A stretch of 64,000 nt of DNA from positions 62,001 to 126,000 of the forward strand of contig NZ_QXGJ01000006.1 in the NCBI RefSeq assembly GCF_003952005.1. The letters are read 5' to 3'. Both the position numbers and the translations under genes were made by a program. The stretch's first letter is position 1. Each line of letters opens with the position of its first letter. Below are positions 8,889 to 17,120 of this stretch, piece by piece. The stretch is from Bifidobacterium callimiconis. Its GTDB lineage: Bacteria; Actinomycetota; Actinomycetes; Actinomycetales; Bifidobacteriaceae. The notes beneath the pieces are model-generated. The model was given only the letters and a program-made list of their open reading frames with translations. It ran no database searches and had not been told where the DNA came from.

Positions 8889-9388
8889 CACACGTCATCC
8901 CTCGACGCCAGCACGCGGGCGCTGATCTGCTCCACGATCGCGGCCGCCTGCGCATTCTCCAGCGCGGGTATCTCATGCTCGCCCACCGCGGTATGGATCT
9001 CCACCGCCGTCAGGCCGAACCTACGCAGCAGCGGTCCCTGCTTGGTCTCGACATGCTGCACGCGATTGTAGGGAATCGTCGTGGTCGTGCGAAGCAGCCA
9101 TCCCCGGTGCAGCATCACGTCGTGCTCGCCGATCGAATATCGGCTGAACCGATAGGCGTATCGTGTCTGCAATGGTTGGGTGGCCAGTTCCAGCATGGCC
9201 AGCACGACGATGCTTGTCAGCACGAGCGTATGGCACCATGACCACCATCCGACGATGTGGCAGACAACGGCCGTCATCCCGCACGCCGCGATGACGCACA
9301 GATCCATGATCAGCGACCGCAGCAGCCACACCCGTCTGACGGATTCCGGCAGACTTCGCCACGGTCGCACCGTACTGGATTGCGTCAT
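8888..9388 (-). CDS. Small PH-domain (DUF304, YdbS-like) membrane protein
   Basis: A 166-residue partner of the 569-residue PH protein. Residues 20-70 hold two membrane helices (LLRSLIMDLCVIAACGM and HTLVLTSIVVLAMLELA). Residues 80-150 form one bacterial PH-like domain with the family pattern LHRGWLLRTTTTIPYNRVQH. The start is the ATG at 9388, 5 nt after AAGGAGG, an almost ideal ribosome binding site. It is the first gene of a two-gene operon, matching the ydbS-ydbT order known from Bacillus. The biochemical role is unknown. Confidence 0.88.
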   Translation of the reverse strand: MTQSSTVRPWRSLPESVRRVWLLRSLIMDLCVIAACGMTAVVCHIVGWWSWCHTLVLTSIVVLAMLELATQPLQTRYAYRFSRYSIGEHDVMLHRGWLLRTTTTIPYNRVQHVETKQGPLLRRFGLTAVEIHTAVGEHEIPALENAQAAAIVEQISARVLASRDDV

Positions 9389-9496
9389 GAAGCCTCCTTC
9401 GCTCGCGTTGGAATACAGCATAGCCGAAGCCGGCGGAGACCGTGACCGGGAATCTTGATAAGCTGAGGCCGGAAACGCAATGGAGGGAGCCCACGC

Positions 9497-10294
9497 ATGA
9501 CACAGCAGATCAAGGCCGCGTTCTTCGACATCGACGGCACGCTCACCAGCTTCAAGACCCATGAGGTTCCGCAGTCCACCAAGGACGCCATCGAGGCGCT
9601 CAAGGCCAAGGACATCAAGGTGTTCATCGCCACCGGACGCTCGCCCACGCAGATGGGCGTCGTCACCGAACATCTCGGCATCACCTTCGACGGCTACATG
9701 ACCATGACCGGACAGTACTGCTTCGACTCCAATGGATTCCTCTTCAAACACGACATCGACAAGCGGGATCTGCGCATCTTCTTCGACTACCTCGCCGCCC
9801 ACCCCGATGTCGGCGCCAACTTCGCCGAAGAGGATTACGTGTACTTCAACCAGATCAACGAGACGATCCGCATCCAGTATGCAGGGCTCGGCGCCACCGC
9901 ACCCTCGCTGGTGGTCGACGACGTCAACCGCGTGTTCGACCATCCCACCTACCAGTTCAGCGCGTTCGTCGGCGAGGACGAGGAGCGCCGCATCGTCGAC
10001 ATGCTGCCCAACTGCCGTTCGGTGCGCTGGCACCCCATGTTCTGCGATTTCATTCCCGCGGACGGCGGCAAACCCGCCGGCATCAAGGCGTTCCTGAAAC
10101 TGTACGGATTCAGCCGTGAGGAATGCATCGCGTTCGGCGACGGCGGCAACGACGCCGACATGCTCGCCTACGCCGGCATCGGCGTGGCCATGGGCAACGG
10201 CGGCGAACTGGCGAAGGCCGCCGCCGACTACATCACCGCCGACGTGGACGACGACGGCATCCTCAAGGCCCTCCAGCACTTCCACGTGCTGTAG
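9497..10294 (+). CDS. HAD-superfamily Cof-type phosphatase
   Basis: A 265-residue cytoplasmic phosphatase. Motif I is DIDGTLTSF (nucleophile Asp12 and acid/base Asp14), motif II is the ATGRS stretch near residue 47, and motif IV is FGDGGNDADML near 213-223, with the usual Cof-type cap between. The length is normal. Cof-type enzymes act on sugar phosphates, flavin or pyridoxal phosphates; the substrate cannot be inferred. The start is the ATG at 9497 after GGAGGGAG. It is divergent from the PH pair. The stop codon lies inside a 15-bp tandem duplication (10285-10314). Confidence 0.92.
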   Translation: MTQQIKAAFFDIDGTLTSFKTHEVPQSTKDAIEALKAKDIKVFIATGRSPTQMGVVTEHLGITFDGYMTMTGQYCFDSNGFLFKHDIDKRDLRIFFDYLAAHPDVGANFAEEDYVYFNQINETIRIQYAGLGATAPSLVVDDVNRVFDHPTYQFSAFVGEDEERRIVDMLPNCRSVRWHPMFCDFIPADGGKPAGIKAFLKLYGFSREECIAFGDGGNDADMLAYAGIGVAMGNGGELAKAAADYITADVDDDGILKALQHFHVL

Positions 10295-10314
10295 GGAGTC
10301 GTGCTGTAGGGAGT
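10285..10314 (+). repeat. 15-bp tandem duplication spanning the HAD stop codon
   Basis: CGTGCTGTAGGGAGT occurs twice without a gap (10285-10299 and 10300-10314). The first copy contains the last codons and the TAG stop of the HAD gene. It looks like a recent slippage duplication. Confidence 0.85.
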
Positions 10315-10337
10315 TCCGTATCCAATGTATACGGAAC
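10313..10337. terminator. Hairpin between convergent genes
   Basis: GTTCCGTAT and ATACGGAAC form a perfect 9-bp stem with a 7-nt loop between the HAD gene and the convergent VOC gene. There is no T-run. Confidence 0.6.
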
Positions 10338-10354
10338 GATGACAACGAAAACGG

Positions 10355-10708
10355 TCAGTGCGTGCAGGCCTCGATGTTGTTGCCCTCGGGATCGTGCACG
10401 AACGCCGCATAATACGTCGGACCGTAGTTCGGGCGCGGTCCCGGCGCGCCATTGTCGGTGCCGCCGGCCGCAAGCCCGGCCTCATGGAACGCCTTGATCG
10501 CGGCCTCGTCGCCCGTGAACGCCACATGCGCCGGCGTCACGTCGCCGTCCGCCTGACTCACCCACACGCTGCTGCCGTCCTCGGACACGAACTGCACGGC
10601 ACCGGGAAACTCCACGCCCTTCGCATAGCCGAGCGGGGCAAGCGCCGCCGCATAGAACGCGGCCTCCTTACCGACATCCTTCACCTTGATCGTCAGATGG
10701 TCGATCAT
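10355..10708 (-). CDS. VOC-family (glyoxalase/dioxygenase fold) protein
   Basis: A 117-residue protein of the vicinal oxygen chelate fold. It begins MIDHLTIKVKDVGKEAAFYAAALAPLGY in essence, the classic first beta-alpha-beta unit, and ends with HDPEGNNIEACTH, the strand that carries a metal-binding glutamate in active members. His4 and the C-terminal Glu are candidate metal ligands. The family covers glyoxalases, dioxygenases and resistance proteins, so no substrate is assigned. The start is the ATG at 10708, 5 nt after GGAGG; the ATG at 10726 lies upstream of that site. It appears monocistronic. Confidence 0.85.
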   Translation of the reverse strand: MIDHLTIKVKDVGKEAAFYAAALAPLGYAKGVEFPGAVQFVSEDGSSVWVSQADGDVTPAHVAFTGDEAAIKAFHEAGLAAGGTDNGAPGPRPNYGPTYYAAFVHDPEGNNIEACTH

Positions 10709-10810
10709 CGTATCCTCCTTCGTCATTGATGGAACGCAACACCCACAATTCTAGACTTCTTCCCATAATTGGGTGGAATGCCATCACGAACACGACGTAA
10801 GGCGGAAACC

Positions 10811-12481
10811 ATGAGGAAGACCGAACCGAGCAACCGACCGATCCTGAAATCGAAGATCTTCCTCTACGTCACCGAATTCTTCTCCGGCATGGCGGTCATG
10901 GCCGCCGAGCTCGGTGCGTCGCGACTGCTTGCCCCATACTTCTCCAGTTCGCAGATCGTATGGACCATCATCATCGGCACCATCATGATCGCCCTCGCAC
11001 TGGGCGCCGTGATGGGCGGACGCTGGGCCGACCGGAACCCCGATCCCGACCTGCTCTACCGACGCATCGCCATCGCCGCCGCATGGATCGCGCTGATCCC
11101 GCTTGTCGGCAAATACCTGATCCTGCTCATCTCCGGACTGCTGATCGTCACCGTATCCACGAACTTTCTCGCGATAGCCGCGTTCATCAGCTGCATGATC
11201 ATCTTCGTGCCGCCGCTCTTCCTCCTCGGCACCGTCACCCCCGGACTGGTCAAGTTCACCACCGACTCGCTCGACGACAACGCCACCATCGTCGGACGGC
11301 TCTCCGCATGCAACACGGTCGGATCCATCCTCGGCACGTTCCTGCCCACGTTCGTCACCATCCCCGCGGTCGGCACGTTCGTCACCTTCCTCATCTTCTC
11401 CGGACTGCTGCTCGTCATCGCCCTGGTCTACTTCATCGCCTCGCGCATCAAACCGATCACCGGAGCCGTATGCACCGTGCTGTTCATCGGCTCGGCGGTC
11501 TGCTCGCCCATGAGCGGATTCGCGTTCTGGGAGAACAACCTCGCCTACGAAGGCGAATCCATCTACAACTACCTGCAGGTCAAGAACCTCGCCGACCGCA
11601 CCATCCTGTCCACCAACGTGCTGTTCGGAGTGCAGTCCGTCACCATGAAATCCGAAGGCCTCACCGGCATGTACTACGACACCGCACTGGCCGCGCCCGC
11701 GCTCGCCGATCACGCCGACTCCGCGCTGATCCTCGGCATGGGCACCGGCACGTACGCCCGGCAGCTGCGCCGATACTATCCCGACATGAAGGTGCAGGGC
11801 GTGGAGATCGATGGAAAGATCACGCGGCTGGCGGGGGAGTACTTCGACGAGCCGAGCGACATTCCGGTGAGCACATACGACGGTCGTGCATGGCTGGCCG
11901 CCAGCGACGAGACCTATGACGTGATCATGGTCGATGCGTATCAGGACATCACCATCCCGTTCCAGATGAGCAGCGTCGAATTCTTCCGCATGGTCGAACG
12001 CCACCTCAATCCGGGCGGCGTGATGGTGGTGAACATGAACATGATCTCCGACGGCGAGGGGTCGATCAACGAATCGCTGCAGGCCACCATCGCGTCCGTG
12101 TTCGGCAGTGGCAACGTGATCACCGCCGACGTGCCCGGCACCACCAACCGGGAGCTGTTCGCCAAGACCCAGGGTGAGGACAAGTCGTTCAAGGGTGTGA
12201 GCGATCTGGCCAAGGACTCCAAGGCGATCCCGTTGCGCGCCATCACCTACATCCGCACGCACGACTCCGAACTGCGCGACTACATGTCCGACGTGGCGCA
12301 CCGGTTCGTGAAGGTGGAGGAGCCCGACCCCGACAGCCCGCTCATCCTCACCGACGACAAGGCGCCCGTGGAACTGCTTGGCATGCGTGCCATCGACCAG
12401 CTCATCGCCGAGGAGGCCGGCCCCTACCGGACGATTCTGAAGGAACAGGGCATCCGAGGTCTGCTCGACGCGGTCCGCTGA
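10811..12481 (+). CDS. Membrane-anchored spermidine synthase-like protein
   Basis: A 556-residue fusion. Residues 20-245 hold about seven hydrophobic segments similar to the transporter-like membrane part found in some polyamine aminopropyltransferase-like proteins. Residues 290-480 are a Rossmann methyltransferase/spermidine synthase domain with ILGMGTGTYARQL (nucleotide site), GVEIDGKI (acidic ribose-binding Glu), STYDGRAWL and VDAYQDITIPF, where the catalytic aspartate of spermidine synthases would lie in the VDAY motif. Bifidobacteria are not known for a full spermidine pathway and no speD-like gene is near, so the real substrate is uncertain. The start is the ATG at 10811, 7 nt after AAGGCGG; an ATG at 10778 is less well supported. 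Confidence 0.82.
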   Translation: MRKTEPSNRPILKSKIFLYVTEFFSGMAVMAAELGASRLLAPYFSSSQIVWTIIIGTIMIALALGAVMGGRWADRNPDPDLLYRRIAIAAAWIALIPLVGKYLILLISGLLIVTVSTNFLAIAAFISCMIIFVPPLFLLGTVTPGLVKFTTDSLDDNATIVGRLSACNTVGSILGTFLPTFVTIPAVGTFVTFLIFSGLLLVIALVYFIASRIKPITGAVCTVLFIGSAVCSPMSGFAFWENNLAYEGESIYNYLQVKNLADRTILSTNVLFGVQSVTMKSEGLTGMYYDTALAAPALADHADSALILGMGTGTYARQLRRYYPDMKVQGVEIDGKITRLAGEYFDEPSDIPVSTYDGRAWLAASDETYDVIMVDAYQDITIPFQMSSVEFFRMVERHLNPGGVMVVNMNMISDGEGSINESLQATIASVFGSGNVITADVPGTTNRELFAKTQGEDKSFKGVSDLAKDSKAIPLRAITYIRTHDSELRDYMSDVAHRFVKVEEPDPDSPLILTDDKAPVELLGMRAIDQLIAEEAGPYRTILKEQGIRGLLDAVR

Positions 12482-12862
12482 TCGTCAATGCCGTCATGGC
12501 CATATGCGACACGCGCCACGCTGGTTGCGCGACAGAAAAACTGTGGTATTATCTTCAAGGCTTGAGAAATCAAGAAAGTGGAGAAATCCCACCTGGAAGC
12601 CTCTTATGGCCTCGGGTCCAAGGCCTACAGCCTTCCGAATCTCGATCGTGAATCATTCCGATCATCGGATTCGGCCGGTGATGTCGCGACATATGACATT
12701 GCCGAGGAATCGCACGCCGCTCATCGTCGTGTTCAGGATTCCACACACGTATGGTCGCCATTGCGAAGCATGCCTTCATGAATGGCGGTCGGTTGGACGT
12801 GTGCATGCTGTATGTTTCGGACGCAGATGGAATTTCGCCGGGCAGTAGGGAATGGAGTCATC
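12482..12862 (+). promoter_or_regulatory. Promoter and structured leader of infC-rpmI-rplT
   Basis: This 381-nt gap has no convincing gene. A promoter TTGCGC (12525-12530), 16 nt, TATTAT (12547-12552) predicts a leader of about 300 nt. Within it are CTTGA-GAAA-TCAAG (12561-12574), a hairpin with a GNRA tetraloop, and CCGAATC (12635-12641) pairing with GATTCGG (12668-12674). Long leaders are known to let L20 or IF-3 control this operon in other bacteria; such control here is inference. Confidence 0.6.
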
Positions 12863-13570
12863 ATTAGCGCCGAACCACGTATCAACGAAGAGATTCGCGT
12901 ACCGCAAGTACGCCTGATCGGCCCGAAGGGCGAGCAGGTGGGCGTCATCGCGACCTCTGTCGCGCTGAATCTTGCGCGTGAGGCCAGCCTCGACCTCGTC
13001 GAGGTGGCGCCGAATGCGAAGCCTCCGGTGGCCAAGCTCATTGACTACGGCAAGTACAAGTACAACGAGAAGATCAAGGCTCGTGAGGCTCGCCGTAACC
13101 AGAGCACCGCGGAGATCAAGGAGATTCGTTTCCGCCTGAAGATCGACGACCATGACTTCGACGTCAAGAAGGGTCATGTCGAGCGGTTCCTTTCCGGCGG
13201 CGACAAGGTCAAGGTCACCATCATGCTGCGTGGCCGCGAGCAGTCCCGTCCGATCGGCGGTGTGGAGCTGCTGCGTCGTCTTGCCGACGAGGTGGCCGAG
13301 CTGGGTACGATCGAATCCCAGCCGCGTCAGGAAGGCCGCAACATCATCATGGTGCTGGCCCCCAAGGGCAAGAAGGTGCACACCCAGTCCGAGCAGCGCC
13401 GTCGTGGCGCCTCCGCCCGCGCGGAACGCCAGGCCCGCCAGGCCGCGCGACTGGCCGCGAAGAAGGAAGCCCAGGCCGAGGCCGCAGCCGAGGCCCATGC
13501 CGAACTGAACAAGACTTCCGTGAAGGAACATACTCAAAAGGAGGGCAGCAATGCCGAAGATGAAAAGTAA
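12863..13570 (+). CDS. infC: Translation initiation factor IF-3, probable AUU start
   Basis: IF-3 binds the 30S subunit, keeps it apart from 50S and checks the start codon. The N domain begins [20 protein letters not shown], followed by the [13 protein letters not shown] linker and the C domain with [17 protein letters not shown] and GRE. No ATG or GTG is placed sensibly: upstream ATGs would add a non-conserved N-terminus, while ATT at 12863 is exactly at the conserved N-terminus and 5 nt after GGAG (12854-12857). ATC at 12860 is the other option. AUU starts are a known feature of infC and allow self-control. A tail of about 50 residues, rich in A, E and K, extends past the usual end. The last 20 nt overlap rpmI. 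Confidence 0.9.
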   Translation: MSAEPRINEEIRVPQVRLIGPKGEQVGVIATSVALNLAREASLDLVEVAPNAKPPVAKLIDYGKYKYNEKIKAREARRNQSTAEIKEIRFRLKIDDHDFDVKKGHVERFLSGGDKVKVTIMLRGREQSRPIGGVELLRRLADEVAELGTIESQPRQEGRNIIMVLAPKGKKVHTQSEQRRRGASARAERQARQAARLAAKKEAQAEAAAEAHAELNKTSVKEHTQKEGSNAEDEK

Positions 13571-13745
13571 CTCCGCTGCATCCAAGCGCGTCCGCGTCAC
13601 CGGTACGGGCAAGCTGATGCACGCTGGTAGCTCCATGCGCCACAACCTTGAGCACAAGTCGGCTCGTATGCGCCGCGCTCTGAAGGCCGACAAGGTGCTG
13701 GCCAAGACCCAGACCGCCAACCTGAAGAACATGCTCAACCACTGA
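13551..13745 (+). CDS. rpmI: 50S ribosomal protein L35
   Basis: A 64-residue protein of normal length, strongly basic, beginning [20 protein letters not shown] and carrying the [15 protein letters not shown] stretch typical of L35. It binds 23S rRNA in the large subunit. The ATG at 13551 lies inside the end of infC (20-nt overlap) and follows AAAAGGAGG at a good distance, so translation is likely coupled to infC. It is the middle gene of the conserved infC-rpmI-rplT operon. Confidence 0.98.
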   Translation: MPKMKSNSAASKRVRVTGTGKLMHAGSSMRHNLEHKSARMRRALKADKVLAKTQTANLKNMLNH

Positions 13746-13793
13746 TCCGTGGTCTGCACAGAAGACGACTTAGGAAAGCTGAGGAATTAAGAT

Positions 13794-14177
13794 ATGGCAC
13801 GTGTCAAGCGCGCAGTCAACGCCAAGAAGAAGCGTCGCGTCGTTCTCGAAAGGGCTTCGGGTTACCGCGGCCAGCGTTCCCGCCTGTACCGCAAGGCCAA
13901 GGAACAGCTGCTTCACTCCTTTAACTACAACTTCCGCGACCGCAAGGCTCGCAAGGGTGACTTCCGCAAGCTGTGGATCCAGCGTATCAACGCTGCCGTC
14001 CGCGCCGAAGGCATCACCTACAACCGCTTCATCCAGGGCCTGCGCCTGGCTGACATCGATCTCGACCGTCGCGCTCTGGCCGAGCTGGCCGTCTCCGATC
14101 CGGAGACCTTCAAGACCATCGTCGAGGCCGCCAAGGCCGCTCTGCCCGAGGACGTGAACGCCCCGGTCAACGCCTGA
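13794..14177 (+). CDS. rplT: 50S ribosomal protein L20
   Basis: A 127-residue protein that binds 23S rRNA early in assembly of the large subunit. It starts [20 protein letters not shown], then [16 protein letters not shown] and [17 protein letters not shown], all hallmarks of L20. The N-terminal tail is highly basic, as usual. GAGGAATTAAGAT precedes the ATG. It ends the operon and is followed 23 nt later by a strong terminator. L20 is the known feedback regulator of this operon in other bacteria. Confidence 0.98.
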   Translation: MARVKRAVNAKKKRRVVLERASGYRGQRSRLYRKAKEQLLHSFNYNFRDRKARKGDFRKLWIQRINAAVRAEGITYNRFIQGLRLADIDLDRRALAELAVSDPETFKTIVEAAKAALPEDVNAPVNA

Positions 14178-14200
14178 TCCATTTTCAGGTTCGATGATTG

Positions 14201-14235
14201 AAAACCCCGTCGCGCTTCCCGCGTGACGGGGTTTT
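14201..14235 (+). terminator. Rho-independent terminator of the L20 operon
   Basis: AAAACCCCGTC pairs with GACGGGGTTTT around a GC-rich top, with the T-run built into the stem. Confidence 0.92.
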
Positions 14236-14239
14236 CTGG

Positions 14240-14296
14240 TATGGCGGCACGAGTGATATGGCGGCACGAGTGCGGAGGATCATTCGGAGGATCATT
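14240..14296 (+). repeat. Two adjacent tandem duplications before xerD
   Basis: TATGGCGGCACGAGTG occurs at 14240-14255 and 14257-14272 (period 17). Directly after it, CGGAGGATCATT occurs twice (14273-14284 and 14285-14296). Each copy of the second repeat carries a GGAGG ribosome binding site, so xerD has a duplicated one. Confidence 0.9.
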
Positions 14297-15250
14297 ATGG
14301 ACAAGTCGGAGTCGAATGGAACGGTCGGAGCCGCGTCGGATGCGTTGAACGGGCTGATCGAGCGCTTCCTGGCCTACATCGACGTGGAACGTGGATTGGC
14401 CAAGGCCACGGTGAACGCATACCGTTCCGACCTGCGCCGGTACACGCAATGGCTGGATGCCCGAGGCGCCGACTCGCTGGCTGAGGTCTCGCGTCACGAC
14501 GTCGAGGACTTCATGGCATCGCTCGCCGAGGAAAGTCCACGAAGCCGTGCCCGGCGTCTCGCCGCGGTGCACGAGCTGCACCGATTCGCCGTCTCCAACG
14601 GCGAGGTCATGACCGACGTCTCCGAGGGAGTGAAGCCGCCCAAGGGCGCGTCCACGCTCCCCGACGTGCTCAGTGTGGACGAGGTGGCCGCACTGCTCGA
14701 CGCGGCCGCGCCACAAGGGGCGAACGACCCCGTCTCCCTGCGGGATCGAGCCCTGCTGGAATTCATGTATGCCACCGGATGCCGCGTCTCGGAGGCGGTG
14801 GGGGCCGACCTTGCCGACATCGATCTCGACCAACGCGTGGCTCGGCTGACCGGCAAGGGCTCCAAGCAGCGGCTGGTCCCCATCGGCTCATACGCCTGCG
14901 CCGCCATGCGCGAGTATCTGGCCAACGGCCGTGAGCCGCTCACGTGCAAGGCGAAGAAGAATCCCGAACTACGCGCGATCTTCCTCAACAAACGTGGTCG
15001 TAGACTCTCCCGGCAATCCGTGTGGGAGATCGTCAAAACGGCGGGGGAGCGGGCCCATATCGACAGGCCGCTGCATCCGCATACGCTTCGCCACTCCTTC
15101 GCCACGCATCTCATCCAAGGCGGCGCCGACGTGCGCACCGTGCAGGAGCTGCTTGGCCACGCGAGCGTCACCACCACGCAGATCTACACGCATGTGAGCC
15201 CCCAGGTGCTCATGGAGACGTATCTCACCTCCCACCCGCGGGCCCGGTGA
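14297..15250 (+). CDS. xerD: Site-specific tyrosine recombinase XerD
   Basis: A 317-residue recombinase that, with XerC, resolves chromosome dimers at dif. The N-terminal SAM-like domain (residues 15-100) is followed by the catalytic domain. The conserved residues are all visible: Arg in GCRVSE, Lys in GKGSKQRLVPI, HTLRHSFATHL (His-x-x-Arg), LGHAS and the nucleophile Tyr in QIYTHVS. The start is the ATG at 14297, 7 nt after the second GGAGG. An open frame extends upstream to 14198 but overlaps the rplT terminator. A second Xer recombinase (34851) is also in the window, so both partners are present. The parA-scpA-scpB block follows, a conserved arrangement for chromosome maintenance. Confidence 0.95.
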   Translation: MDKSESNGTVGAASDALNGLIERFLAYIDVERGLAKATVNAYRSDLRRYTQWLDARGADSLAEVSRHDVEDFMASLAEESPRSRARRLAAVHELHRFAVSNGEVMTDVSEGVKPPKGASTLPDVLSVDEVAALLDAAAPQGANDPVSLRDRALLEFMYATGCRVSEAVGADLADIDLDQRVARLTGKGSKQRLVPIGSYACAAMREYLANGREPLTCKAKKNPELRAIFLNKRGRRLSRQSVWEIVKTAGERAHIDRPLHPHTLRHSFATHLIQGGADVRTVQELLGHASVTTTQIYTHVSPQVLMETYLTSHPRAR

Positions 15251-15363
15251 CGCCGCCGTCCCCGGCCATCGCCGCTCCCATGGCCACGATGCCGACCCAC
15301 GGATGACACGTCGACGAATTTCCGCGATTCGGGTGCCGAAAACTAGGCACGGTTGTTGTTAGC

Positions 15364-16212
15364 ATGGAGATTATGCCTACTGATCTGTTAGGGCGCGAAT
15401 ATGAGACCTTCCCCGCGCCGCAAGCTTTGGACCATCACGGACCCGCACGAATCATCGCCATGTGCAACCAGAAGGGCGGCGTAGGCAAGACTACCTCATC
15501 GATCAACATCGCCGGAGCGTTGACGAACTTCGGACGCAAGGTGCTCATCGTCGACTCCGATCCGCAGGGCGCGTCCTCGGTCGGTCTCGGCATCAACGCG
15601 AACTCCGTGGACAACACTATCTACACGGCCATGTTCAACCCGTCGATGGACCCGCACGAGGTCGTGCACCATACGCGGTTCGAGGGGCTGGACATCATTC
15701 CCGCGAACATCGACCTGTCCGCTGCCGAGGTGCAGTTGGTCACCGAGGTGGGCCGCGAGCAGGTGCTTGCCAGCGTGCTGCGTCCGCTGCGCGATGAATA
15801 TGATCTGATCATCATCGATTGCCAGCCGTCGCTGGGCCTGCTCACCGTGAACGCGCTGACTGCAGCCGACGGCGTGATCATTCCCGTGGCCGCCGAATTC
15901 TTTGCGCTGCGAGGCGTGGCGTTGCTCATGCAGTCCATCGAAAAGGTCAAGAGCCGCATCAACCCCGGCCTTGAGGTCTACGGTGTGCTCGTGACCATGT
16001 ACACGCGCACATTGCACTCCGAGGAGGTGCTCGACCGCATCTACGAGGCATTCCAGGAAAAGGTGTTCCACACCGTGATCACCCGATCGATCAAACTGCC
16101 CGACGCCACGATCGCAGCGGCCCCGATCACTATGTATGCGCCGGAGCACAAGACCGCCAAGGAGTACCGCGAGGTGGCGCGTGAGCTAGTGGCGCGCGGA
16201 GTGGTGGCGTGA
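15364..16212 (+). CDS. parA: ParA/Soj-family ATPase
   Basis: A 282-residue ATPase of the ParA family. The deviant Walker A motif KGGVGKTTSS lies near residues 38-47, the second switch region is VDSDPQG, and VIPVAAEFFALRGV is the third conserved region. Such proteins move chromosome or plasmid DNA, or position other cargo. No parB follows; instead the gene overlaps scpA, so it belongs to the xerD-parA-scpA-scpB group common in Actinobacteria. The start could be the ATG at 15364 or that at 15373; neither has a strong ribosome site. Confidence 0.9.
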   Translation: MEIMPTDLLGREYETFPAPQALDHHGPARIIAMCNQKGGVGKTTSSINIAGALTNFGRKVLIVDSDPQGASSVGLGINANSVDNTIYTAMFNPSMDPHEVVHHTRFEGLDIIPANIDLSAAEVQLVTEVGREQVLASVLRPLRDEYDLIIIDCQPSLGLLTVNALTAADGVIIPVAAEFFALRGVALLMQSIEKVKSRINPGLEVYGVLVTMYTRTLHSEEVLDRIYEAFQEKVFHTVITRSIKLPDATIAAAPITMYAPEHKTAKEYREVARELVARGVVA

Positions 16213-17120
16213 CGACCACCGACACGATCGCGGATATCTCCCTGTCGCAGACCGGCGGTGATGCCCTCGAATCCGAGGCCACCGCCGGTTTCCATGTCGA
16301 ACTCGACTCCTATCAGGGACCATTCGATGTGCTGCTGGGATTGTTGGCCAACAAGCGACTGGAACTGACCGAGGTGTCGCTGGCCACGGTCACTGAGGAA
16401 TTCATCGCCTACATCAATGCCATGGATCTGACGGCGAACATGGACGAGGCGAGCGGCTTCATCGATGTCGCCTCGGTGCTGGTGGAGGCAAAAAGCGCCG
16501 CCCTGCTGCCGTCCTTCGATGACGGCGAACGCGACGAGCACAGCATGGACGCATTGCGCGAACGCGATCTGCTGTTCGCCAGACTGCTGCAATACAAGGC
16601 GTTCAAGCAGGCCGGCGTGGATTTCCGCACACGTATGGCGGCCAATGCCGGCAGGGTGGACCACCCAGGGTATGTGGATGATGCGATCGCCGCCATGATG
16701 CCGAAACTGCAGTTGACGGTCGATGCGGAATCGCTGGCGCGGCTGGCCGCCCGCGCGCTCGCCGGCGCTCCGCCCGAGGAGGTGTCGGTTAGCCAGTTGC
16801 ATGTGCCGCTGGTGGATCTTCGCGAGCAGGCGTCCATGGTCAGGGATCGTCTGCGTATGCTTCCCGCGGGCGATTCCATGACGTTCGATCAGCTGACGGC
16901 CGACACGGATACCCGCATCGAGGTGGTGGCCAGGTTCCTGGCGGTGCTGGCGTTCTTCAAGCAGGGCGATCTGCAGTTCAAGCAGGAGGGGCCCTATGCC
17001 GATCTGCATCTGCGATGGGCGGCCGGCCTACGGTCCACGGCGGATTCCGTCAAGGGCGGGGACGCCGGGAGCGACAGTGATGACGGTGACGTGATGATCA
17101 GTGAAAAGGATTTTGCATAG
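16209..17120 (+). CDS. scpA: Segregation and condensation protein A
   Basis: A 303-residue kleisin that bridges the two heads of SMC, forming the condensin ring with ScpB. The N-terminal part, YQGPFDVLLGLLANKRLEL, and the FIAYINAMD and FIDVASVLVEAKSAALLP stretches are classic ScpA, and the C-terminal winged helix includes RFLAVLAFFKQGDLQFKQ. It starts at GTG 16209, which overlaps the parA stop (GTGA), so translation is coupled. The start of scpB follows the stop with no gap. The C-terminal tail is acidic and low in complexity. Confidence 0.95.
   Translation: MTTTDTIADISLSQTGGDALESEATAGFHVELDSYQGPFDVLLGLLANKRLELTEVSLATVTEEFIAYINAMDLTANMDEASGFIDVASVLVEAKSAALLPSFDDGERDEHSMDALRERDLLFARLLQYKAFKQAGVDFRTRMAANAGRVDHPGYVDDAIAAMMPKLQLTVDAESLARLAARALAGAPPEEVSVSQLHVPLVDLREQASMVRDRLRMLPAGDSMTFDQLTADTDTRIEVVARFLAVLAFFKQGDLQFKQEGPYADLHLRWAAGLRSTADSVKGGDAGSDSDDGDVMISEKDFA

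Noticed and set aside
12504..12848. A 114-codon ORF in the infC leader
   Set aside because: It overlaps the likely promoter and has no ribosome site or protein character; the region is better explained as a leader.
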